Source: UBA4292 sp964648695
GTDB taxonomy: Bacteria > Bacillota > Clostridia > Lachnospirales > Lachnospiraceae
DNA length: 11,606 bases
Reading direction: 5' to 3'
Assembly (NCBI GenBank): GCA_964648695.1
Contig: CAZYLH010000045.1
Span: 1-11,606 of the forward strand
This document shows positions 5,833 to 11,606 of the stretch, one piece after another (the first letter of the stretch is position 1; every line of letters begins with the position of its first letter). The position numbers were made by a program, and so were the translations under genes. The notes beneath the pieces are model-generated. The model saw only the letters and a list, made by a program, of their open reading frames with translations. It had not been told where the DNA came from and searched no databases.

Positions 5833-6735
5833 ATGAAAGAAAAAAATTCTTTGAAACCCATATTTTCGAGAAAATTAAAAAATGGGAAATATGTTATTTT
5901 AGCAGCAGACTCTGAACCGCTAGTTGTTGACGAGGAAGCTGTAAATCAAATGAATCAAGATATAAATATACTTGGAGAATGCGATGAAGAAATAATTTCT
6001 GTATTTAGAGATAGCGGTTTTTTTATTACCTCTATTACTGATGATGTTACTATCCCGGAAGAAGGCAAAGCACTTAATTGGAAGATGGCTCGATATGGAT
6101 TGTTTGTGTGCGCTCTTATCTCAGTAATAGGAGTTATTTTGACTATTCCGATTGTGGGGATTCCATTTGGGAATCGAATTATAGCTGATACTGTCCCATT
6201 ATGGAAATCAATTATATATATGATTTTTGTATCAGTTGCAACTACGGCGATTCATGAAATTATGCATATGATATTTGCGAAGACATTGAAAAAAAGAACC
6301 GGGGGATTAAAAGTAAAATTGAGAGGATCTGTGGCAACTGTTTCTATGACGCATATATGGAATTGGTCACTGATAGGGAGATTATCTTCTGTATCAGCGG
6401 GAATAGTATCTGATTTATTGCTGTTATTTATATGCTCCATATTTCGTTTATATTATGAACATTGGGGGTTAGCAGCCGCGGCTTCAATACTGTGGGTGAG
6501 GATTTTATGGCAATTCCGTTTTAACAGAAAAAGTGATGGACGTTTGATGGCTATGGTGGCTTTAGATAATCCTATAATTTCCATAGATGACAATGATGAA
6601 TTTGTCAGTAAGAAAGAGATTTTTATATGGAAATTACTGACAGGGATTGGAGCTGCCGTAGAAGTAATAATAGTGATTGGTTGGATTATTCCTTTTGTGC
6701 TCAATATATTCTTTCATAGTAGCAGCATAGTTTGA
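5833..6735 (+). CDS. membrane-embedded zinc metalloprotease, M50 (site-2 protease)-like
   Basis: A 300-residue protein. Residues 1-80 are soluble and include KLKNGKYVILAADSEPLVVDE and a following helix pair, possibly a small PqqD/RRE-like peptide-binding domain. Membrane segments follow at about 86-110, 125-150, 182-205, 210-226 and 266-293. The zinc motif HEIMH (H141, E142, H145) lies in a hydrophobic segment, and KSDGRLM supplies a likely third ligand (D235), the arrangement of intramembrane M50 proteases. SAGIVSD (188-194) corresponds to the usual central motif. The start at 5833 has only a weak ribosome site, 17 bases after the E1-like gene, suggesting coupled translation. Membrane proteases of this kind occur in RiPP clusters such as yydFGHIJ of Bacillus subtilis, where one is thought to process the peptide. 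I infer that it trims the modified 21-residue peptide at the membrane; self-protection by degradation is an alternative. Confidence 0.82.
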   Translation: MKEKNSLKPIFSRKLKNGKYVILAADSEPLVVDEEAVNQMNQDINILGECDEEIISVFRDSGFFITSITDDVTIPEEGKALNWKMARYGLFVCALISVIGVILTIPIVGIPFGNRIIADTVPLWKSIIYMIFVSVATTAIHEIMHMIFAKTLKKRTGGLKVKLRGSVATVSMTHIWNWSLIGRLSSVSAGIVSDLLLLFICSIFRLYYEHWGLAAAASILWVRILWQFRFNRKSDGRLMAMVALDNPIISIDDNDEFVSKKEIFIWKLLTGIGAAVEVIIVIGWIIPFVLNIFFHSSSIV

Positions 6736-6750
6736 ACAAGGAGAAAATTT

Positions 6751-7674
6751 ATGAACAGAGATGATTTGATTATTGATTCACTCAGCAAAACATATAAAAA
6801 GGGAAAAGTAAAAGCCAATAATAATATATCTTTAAAAATACATCCGTCAGAGATTACCGCCTTAATAGGGCATAACGGTGCAGGAAAGACAACTTTGTTG
6901 AACCAAATAGTAGGGAACACTAAGCCGGATAAGGGAGATATCTCATATAATGGTATATCTTTCGTAAGAAATTCGAAGACAGCAAGAGAAGTGGTATCTA
7001 TGATGCCACAATTTCAGGCACCACTTGAAGGGGTGACATTAAAGCAATCTGTAGAGGCAATATTGAGAATTAAAGGTGCATCAAAGAAAGAAGCGCAATT
7101 ATACACTGAAAAAATATTGAAATATTTGGACATTGAACAATGGGCAGATAGATCGGGAAATAATTTGTCAGGAGGATTACAGCGTTTAACATCATTTGCT
7201 ATGGCAGTCGCGTATCCGTCTGACATTATTTTACTTGATGAACCTACCAATGATATTGACCCGGTACGGAGAAAATTAGTATGGCAATATATGAGAAAAC
7301 TTGCAAAAAACGGTCATATAGTTTTTGTGGTGACACATAATTTACTTGAGGTGGAGCAATATACTGATCGATATATTTTGCTAAACAAAGGAGAGGTGAT
7401 CAGGGATTCTTCTACTTCGGATATCAGCAAAGACTTTGGACTAAATATGATGATTGTTATTTTCCGTACAATGGATGATATGGACGAACTTCCTATCCAC
7501 GAAACTTGTAAGATCCAGGAAGATCAAATGCAGGTAATGATGATATTGTCCGAGGAACAGATTCAAGATGCAATAGATTGGGTGATGACGCTTATAAAGC
7601 AGGGAAAAGTTCTGAACTATAAACTTACATCTGCCTCACTAGATGAATTGTATGGAGGAATGGTTGATGAATGA
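6751..7674 (+). CDS. ABC exporter 2, ATP-binding subunit
   Basis: A 307-residue ATPase with a complete motif set: Walker A GHNGAGKTT (40-48), Q-loop MMPQF (Q87), signature LSGGLQR (139-145), Walker B ILLDEP (160-165) and switch histidine VTHN (H196). About 85 residues follow the core, containing MMIVIFRTMDDMDEL and ending with SASLDELYGGM, the layout of DrrA-type drug/peptide exporter ATPases. AAGGAG stands before the ATG at 6751, 15 bases after the protease gene. It overlaps the membrane subunit by 8 bases. Placed at the end of the biosynthetic run, it is the best candidate to power export of the mature peptide. It is clearly different from the first exporter's ATPase, so the two are not a recent duplication. 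Confidence 0.92.
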   Translation: MNRDDLIIDSLSKTYKKGKVKANNNISLKIHPSEITALIGHNGAGKTTLLNQIVGNTKPDKGDISYNGISFVRNSKTAREVVSMMPQFQAPLEGVTLKQSVEAILRIKGASKKEAQLYTEKILKYLDIEQWADRSGNNLSGGLQRLTSFAMAVAYPSDIILLDEPTNDIDPVRRKLVWQYMRKLAKNGHIVFVVTHNLLEVEQYTDRYILLNKGEVIRDSSTSDISKDFGLNMMIVIFRTMDDMDELPIHETCKIQEDQMQVMMILSEEQIQDAIDWVMTLIKQGKVLNYKLTSASLDELYGGMVDE

Positions 7675-8431
7675 TGAAGTGATGTTATCAAGAAAAGAAG
7701 CCTCTTATTCAAAAAAACTCTGTGGAGTAATAAGGTGGAGTTTGATAAGGCATAAATATTTAGTGCCGGCTTTTAGTTTGGCGCAAGCGGCTTTTGCAAT
7801 TGCAATAATCTATGGAATGGCGCTATTTCTCCCGGAAATTGGTAAAGAGGATGCTGTTTATTTATCGTCTGGAGCTCTCACATTAGGAATTATTGCTGTT
7901 GGTTGCGTACTTGCACCGCAAATTGTAAGTGAAGCAAAACAGAATGGAGTGTTTGCATACCAAAGAACTCTTCCAGTCTCCAGAAGTTCGATTCTTTTAG
8001 GAGATATTATCATATGGGAGATAGCTGCATTGCCAGGAATCATTATAGGGTGTGTAGCAGCAGTGATGCGATTTAATGTAATCTTAGATATATCAATATC
8101 GAGCTGTTTAGTATTTTTGATTGCCCAATTTACAACAATTTGTATTGGATTTTGCATTGCTTATTGGTTCCCACCTAATGCAATGGCATTAGTAACTCAA
8201 ATCATTATGATTGGCGGTCTTTTATTTTCTCCTATCACTTATCCGGTAGAAAGGCTTCCTGAATGGACTACTTATATTTATCAGGTGTTGCCATTTGTGC
8301 CGATAAGTAATTTAATACGATCATCATTATTTCACTTAAATAACATATCCATATATGATATTCTGGTTGTGATTGCATGGGCTTTAATGACTTTTGTGCT
8401 GTCTTTTTTCGCGTTGTCAAAAAAGGATTGA
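7667..8431 (+). CDS. ABC exporter 2, membrane subunit (ABC-2 type)
   Basis: A 254-residue hydrophobic protein with about six membrane segments (roughly residues 28-50, 62-82, 108-130, 138-160, 170-190 and 225-247). The segment between the first membrane pairs carries the cytoplasmic pattern SEAKQNGVFAYQRTLPVSR, and the later GGLLFSPITYPVERLPEW is the typical ABC-2 export motif (drug or O-antigen exporter type). I chose the ATG at 7667 because GGAGGA at 7654-7659 precedes it by 7 bases; the in-frame ATG at 7643 has no such site and would overlap the ATPase gene by 32 bases. It is the last gene of the cassette. No clear terminator follows it apart from the palindromic element at 8468. Confidence 0.86.
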   Translation: MNDEVMLSRKEASYSKKLCGVIRWSLIRHKYLVPAFSLAQAAFAIAIIYGMALFLPEIGKEDAVYLSSGALTLGIIAVGCVLAPQIVSEAKQNGVFAYQRTLPVSRSSILLGDIIIWEIAALPGIIIGCVAAVMRFNVILDISISSCLVFLIAQFTTICIGFCIAYWFPPNAMALVTQIIMIGGLLFSPITYPVERLPEWTTYIYQVLPFVPISNLIRSSLFHLNNISIYDILVVIAWALMTFVLSFFALSKKD

Positions 8432-8467
8432 TTTTGCAAACGGGACATTTACGCTTGAAGATATAGA

Positions 8468-8561
8468 GTAAGAGCTTTATAATTACCGGGTAGCAATTTA
8501 TAACCTCAAGGACAGACTAATGCCTTGAGGAAAGCTATCCGGTATTTTATTTAGCGCTTAC
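8468..8561 (+). repeat. imperfect palindromic element, right copy (related to 1995-2126)
   Basis: GTAAGAGCT (8468-8476) pairs with AGCGCTTAC (8553-8561). After an A/T-rich internal loop, TACCGGGTAGC (8484-8494) pairs with GCTATCCGGTA (8534-8544), including one G-U pair. An inner perfect hairpin, CCTCAAGG (8504-8511) with CCTTGAGG (8523-8530), fills the middle. The G-U pair and nested stems suggest folding as RNA. It ends only 15 bases before the aldo/keto reductase start, so it would lie in that gene's leader or end the cassette transcript. No T-run follows. Orientation is the same as the left copy. Confidence 0.65.
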
Positions 8562-8576
8562 GATTGGAGTGTTGAT

Positions 8577-9764
8577 ATGGAAAAGAGAATGATGGACATG
8601 TCCATACTTGGCTTTGGGTGCCTGCGCTTTCCTAAAAAAGGAGGCAAGGTAGATGTAAGGGAAGTGGAGCGGGAGATCCTCTATGCCTTGGAACACGGGG
8701 TAAACTATTTTGACACAGCTTATGTGTACGGAAGCAGCGAGAAGGTTTTGGGGGATATCATTAATAAAAATGGCATACGCGACCGCATGATTCTTGCCAC
8801 AAAGCTCCCCCACTATCTTATGCGCTCTTTAGAGGGTGCGGATAGACTTTTTAACGAACAGCTCACAAGACTTCAGACGGATTATATCGACAACTATCTT
8901 ATACATATGCTGCCGGATATAAATATCTGGAACTCACTGGTAGAGATGGGGATTGTAAAATGGCTTGAGGATAAAAAGGCGCAGGGTACGATAAGGCACA
9001 TCGGCTTTTCCTATCACGGAAATACAGAAAATTTTATTAAGCTCCTAGATGCATATGACTGGGAATTTTGCCAGGTGCAGTATAACTATATGGATGAGCA
9101 TACGCAGGCTGGAAGGGCGGGCGTGCGCTATGCATGGGGGAAGGGGATCCCTGTTATCATTATGGAACCCTTACGCGGAGGTCGCCTTGTAAACGGACTG
9201 CCGCAAAAAGCGCAGGAGGTATTTGAGAAGATGGAGCCCTCACGCAGCCCGGCGCAGTGGGCGCTTGACTGGCTCTGGGATCAGCGCGAGGTGGCATGCG
9301 TGCTCTCCGGCATGAATTCTATGCAGATGCTAGAGGAAAATATCGCCACAGCTAATGAGGCGCGGGTGGGGATGCTTACCGATGAGCAAAAGCAGATGTT
9401 AGAGAGGGTGAAGGAGACTATAAACGAGCGAATTAAAGTTCCTTGTACGGGCTGCGGATACTGCCAGCCCTGTCCTTTTGGCGTTGATATTCCCGGGGTT
9501 TTTAGGTGCTTTAATGAGCGCTATACGGATGATCACAGAACTGCGCTTTTAGAATACCTGAAATGTACAACCTTTAAGGCGACGCCAACATATGCATCAC
9601 TGTGCAAAAAATGCGGAAAGTGCGAAGCGCACTGTCCACAGGGGATTGCCATCAGGCGTGAGCTTGAAAATGCCCAAAAGGGGCTTGAGACTCCCATTTT
9701 TCGCGTGGCTGATATGGGCTGTAAATTGATTTTTAGGAAAAGCAGGCATAAAGAACAACCTTGA
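8577..9764 (+). CDS. aldo/keto reductase with C-terminal double 4Fe-4S ferredoxin domain
   Basis: A 395-residue cytoplasmic oxidoreductase. The N-terminal barrel shows GFGCLRFP (12-19), DTAYVYG with catalytic D46 and Y51, K76 in ATKLP and H110 in NYLIHML, followed by RHIGFSYHG (140-148) and PLRGGRL. The C-terminal part holds two cysteine clusters, C290/C293/C296/C299 and C343/C346/C349/C353, each followed by Pro, as in ferredoxin-type proteins. This fusion is common in anaerobic Clostridia; the substrate is not known. GGAG ends 7 bases before the ATG at 8577. Composition matches the aspartate kinase side rather than the A/T-rich cassette, so before insertion it may have lain next to that gene. 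The 180 bases after it hold no supportable gene. Confidence 0.93.
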   Translation: MEKRMMDMSILGFGCLRFPKKGGKVDVREVEREILYALEHGVNYFDTAYVYGSSEKVLGDIINKNGIRDRMILATKLPHYLMRSLEGADRLFNEQLTRLQTDYIDNYLIHMLPDINIWNSLVEMGIVKWLEDKKAQGTIRHIGFSYHGNTENFIKLLDAYDWEFCQVQYNYMDEHTQAGRAGVRYAWGKGIPVIIMEPLRGGRLVNGLPQKAQEVFEKMEPSRSPAQWALDWLWDQREVACVLSGMNSMQMLEENIATANEARVGMLTDEQKQMLERVKETINERIKVPCTGCGYCQPCPFGVDIPGVFRCFNERYTDDHRTALLEYLKCTTFKATPTYASLCKKCGKCEAHCPQGIAIRRELENAQKGLETPIFRVADMGCKLIFRKSRHKEQP

Positions 9765-9944
9765 CGAGAAAACTTTCCGTTTGTCAATGGCGGGGGTGGA
9801 TTTTGCGAAAAAAGGCGGGGGAGAGAGGAGACATTTTAACAGTATATTCTCACATTAATCTATGTAAGTCCGGTGGTATTCTTGTTATCATGCCTTATAA
9901 GAGAACCTGTTTTACACAGATAATTCCATTAAGGAGGTTACACT

Positions 9945-11606
9945 ATGTCCATTGTCTACCACGAATCCCCGAAAGAATTCCATCTTTACAACCGTTCCCT
10001 AAGCTACATACTTTGCGTGTTGCCAAACGGCCAGCTCGGACAGCTCTATTACGGCAGTTGTTTGCGTGAGCGCGCCAGCTTTGCCCAGTTTTCGGAGAGC
10101 TCCTGCCGCTCAATTTCCTCTGCCCCGCTGCGGGACCGCCCGGATTTTTCCCTGGAGTTTACCCGTCAGGAATACCCCAGCTTTGGCACCACGGATTTTC
10201 GCCAGCCTGCTTTTGAGATCTTGCAGGAGAATGGCAGCCACATCAGCGACTTTGTCTATTCAGGTCACAGGATCTATGACGGAAAGCCAGACATGCCAGG
10301 CCTCCCACACTCCTATGTGGAGGATGGCAGCGAGGCCGAAACGCTTGAGATATATCTGACCGATACCGTCACGGGGGTGGAGCTTACGCTGTACTACACC
10401 GTGTTTGAAGATCATGCCGTCATCGCCCGCAGCGCAAAATTTGAGAACAAAGGCTCACAGACCCTGCGCTTAAACCGGGCCATGTCCATGAGCGTGGACT
10501 TTTATGACTACAACTTTGAATGGATGCAGTTTTCCGGCGCATGGGGCAGGGAGCGCGCTCCCAAGGTTCGGCCGCTGGAGATGGGCGTGACGGCCGTTGA
10601 GTCCATGCGCGGCCATTCCAGCGCCCATCAGAACCCCTTTGTCATTTTGAAGCGCCCCGCCACCACCGAGGACAGCGGCGAGGCCTACAGCTTCTCCTTT
10701 GTCTACTCGGGCAACTTCCTGGCCCAGGCAGAGGTGGACACGTATGGCGCCACCCGGTTTTCCATGGGAATAAACCCCAGGGAGTTTTGCTGGAAGCTGT
10801 TCCCCGGAGAAACCTTCCAGACGCCGGAGGTGTTGATGGCCTATACGGATAACGGTTTGAACGACCTATCCCAAACCCTGCACCGACTGCTCCAAAAGCG
10901 GGTGGTTAGAGGGCCTTGGCGCGAGAAAGGCCGCCCCGTCCTGCTAAACAACTGGGAGGCCACCTGCATGGACTTCACAGAAGAATCCGTGCTGGAGATT
11001 GCCAGAAAGGGCGCACAAGTGGGCGTCGAGCTGTTTGTGCTGGATGACGGCTGGTTTGGAAAACGAAACGATGACACCTCAGGCCTTGGCGACTGGTTTG
11101 CTGACAAGTCCAAGTTGCCAGGCGGCGTTAAGGGACTGGCGGATAAGATTAACGCTATGGGTATGCAGTTTGGCATCTGGATTGAGCCGGAGATGGTCAA
11201 TGAGGACTCGGAGCTGTTTAGAACCCATCCGGAGTTCGTCCTGCACACCCCGGAGCGCTCCATGAGTCTGGGGAGGAATCAGCTGGTTTTGGACTTCTCA
11301 AACCCCGAAGTTGTGGACTACATCTATCAGATGCTGGAAAAGGCCTTTGATGGGGCCAACATCTCCTATATCAAGTGGGACATGAACCGCTCCATTACGG
11401 AGTGCTACTCAAAGCACTGGCCCGCAGACCAGCAGGGGGAGGTCTACCACCGCTATATTCTGGGTGTCTATTCGCTCTATGAGAAGCTGCTGGCCAAGTA
11501 TCCAGGCCTTCTCATCGAATCCTGTGCCAGCGGCGGCTGCCGCTTTGACGTCGGCATGCTGTACTACGCGCCCCAAGCGTGGTGCTCGGACGATACCGAC
11601 GCCGCG
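9945..11606 (+). CDS. alpha-galactosidase, glycoside hydrolase family 36 (3' end outside window)
   Basis: Hydrolyses terminal alpha-1,6-galactose from raffinose-type sugars and galactomannans; probably cytoplasmic, as no signal peptide is visible. The 554 codons in view begin MSIVYHESPKEFHLYN and cover the N-terminal beta-sandwich domain and most of the catalytic barrel: VLLNNWEATCMDF, LFVLDDGWFGKRNDD, FGIWIEPEMVN, then YIKWDMNR with the likely nucleophile D479, and WCSDDTDA with the likely acid/base D549. The family is usually about 730 residues, so roughly a quarter lies beyond the edge. The ATG at 9945 follows AAGGAGG at 9931-9937. The motif normally read SCASGGGRFD here reads SCASGGCRFD. 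The gene is visibly more G/C-rich than all others in the window, with C-ending codons, which suggests a separate origin. Other open frames across it, on both strands, are shadows. Confidence 0.95.
   Translation, partial: MSIVYHESPKEFHLYNRSLSYILCVLPNGQLGQLYYGSCLRERASFAQFSESSCRSISSAPLRDRPDFSLEFTRQEYPSFGTTDFRQPAFEILQENGSHISDFVYSGHRIYDGKPDMPGLPHSYVEDGSEAETLEIYLTDTVTGVELTLYYTVFEDHAVIARSAKFENKGSQTLRLNRAMSMSVDFYDYNFEWMQFSGAWGRERAPKVRPLEMGVTAVESMRGHSSAHQNPFVILKRPATTEDSGEAYSFSFVYSGNFLAQAEVDTYGATRFSMGINPREFCWKLFPGETFQTPEVLMAYTDNGLNDLSQTLHRLLQKRVVRGPWREKGRPVLLNNWEATCMDFTEESVLEIARKGAQVGVELFVLDDGWFGKRNDDTSGLGDWFADKSKLPGGVKGLADKINAMGMQFGIWIEPEMVNEDSELFRTHPEFVLHTPERSMSLGRNQLVLDFSNPEVVDYIYQMLEKAFDGANISYIKWDMNRSITECYSKHWPADQQGEVYHRYILGVYSLYEKLLAKYPGLLIESCASGGCRFDVGMLYYAPQAWCSDDTDAA

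Larger units (their letters stand above)
2181..8431 (+). other. A/T-rich accessory cassette: candidate RiPP biosynthesis, export and self-protection cluster
   Basis: Eight genes in the same direction: tetR, ABC exporter 1 (two genes), a 21-codon mini-gene, an E1-like adenylating enzyme, an M50-like membrane protease and ABC exporter 2 (two genes). Spacings are tight, with two stop/start overlaps. The whole block is A/T-rich; for example 6241-6300 has 20 G or C in 60, whereas 10081-10140 in the flanking galactosidase has 39 in 60. Related imperfect palindromes lie just outside each end. The set of a short peptide gene, a peptide-activating enzyme, a protease and exporters is the usual content of a RiPP cluster. 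The product is inferred and is not one I recognise. Confidence 0.7.

Noticed and set aside
2181..8431. Toxin-antitoxin, phage or CRISPR defence system
   Set aside because: No nuclease, toxin pair, phage gene or repeat-spacer array is visible; the gene set fits peptide biosynthesis and export.
9760..9790. Terminator after the aldo/keto reductase (TTGAC with GTCAA)
   Set aside because: The stem is short with an inner bulge and there is no T-run.
9765..9944. Small gene (102 codons from 9761) or promoter between the aldo/keto reductase and the galactosidase
   Set aside because: The frame runs into the galactosidase in another register and lacks protein character; promoter-like hexamers there are poor matches.
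10841..11263. 140-codon reverse-strand frame, plus + strand frames at 10066-10359 and 10999-11265
   Set aside because: All are shadows within the GH36 coding region, whose motifs are continuous in its own frame.

Overview
The window looks like a piece of a Clostridia genome, most likely a gut Lachnospiraceae. This is inferred from gene types and style: Gram-positive AGGAGG ribosome sites, a divergent-PAP2 gene, a Clostridia-type aspartate kinase, a ferredoxin-fused aldo/keto reductase and a GH36 alpha-galactosidase. It is a draft assembly, since a run of exactly 100 N interrupts the aspartate kinase gene. All genes supported here lie on the + strand.

Layout. Positions 1-214 hold no gene I can support beyond a weak promoter-like site. 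Positions 215-1928 carry two housekeeping genes (a divergent PAP2 membrane protein and aspartate kinase), closed by a good intrinsic terminator at 1943-1985. Positions 2181-8431 form an A/T-rich accessory cassette, different in composition from both sides. From 8577 onward there are two metabolic genes: an iron-sulfur aldo/keto reductase, and a markedly G/C-rich alpha-galactosidase that runs off the right edge.

The cassette is the notable part. It reads: TetR-family regulator; ABC exporter 1 (ATPase and membrane subunit, overlapping by 4 bases); a 21-codon mini-gene with a near-perfect ribosome binding site; a strong 11-bp hairpin; an E1-like (ThiF/MoeB/MccB-type) adenylating enzyme with an N-terminal domain resembling a RiPP recognition element; a membrane-embedded M50-like zinc protease; and ABC exporter 2 (ATPase and membrane subunit, overlapping by 8 bases). 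I interpret it as a RiPP (ribosomally made, post-translationally modified peptide) pathway. In this model the 21-residue peptide is activated on a carboxylate by the E1-like enzyme, cut by the membrane protease and exported by one ABC system, with the other giving self-protection. The precursor has no Cys, Ser or Glu, a single Asp, and a C-terminal Trp-Trp-Ile-Val-Phe. It lacks the C-terminal Asn used by microcin C-type MccB enzymes, so the chemistry cannot simply be carried over from microcin C.

Regulation can be partly read. A TACATT-n3-AATGTA operator occurs in perfect form just before exporter 1 and in imperfect form over the likely start of the tetR transcript. This suggests TetR autoregulation and ligand-induced control of exporter 1. 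Two related imperfect palindromes of about 94 and 132 bases, in the same orientation, bracket the cassette (1995-2126 and 8468-8561). They may mark how it was inserted, or be copies of a dispersed structured element.
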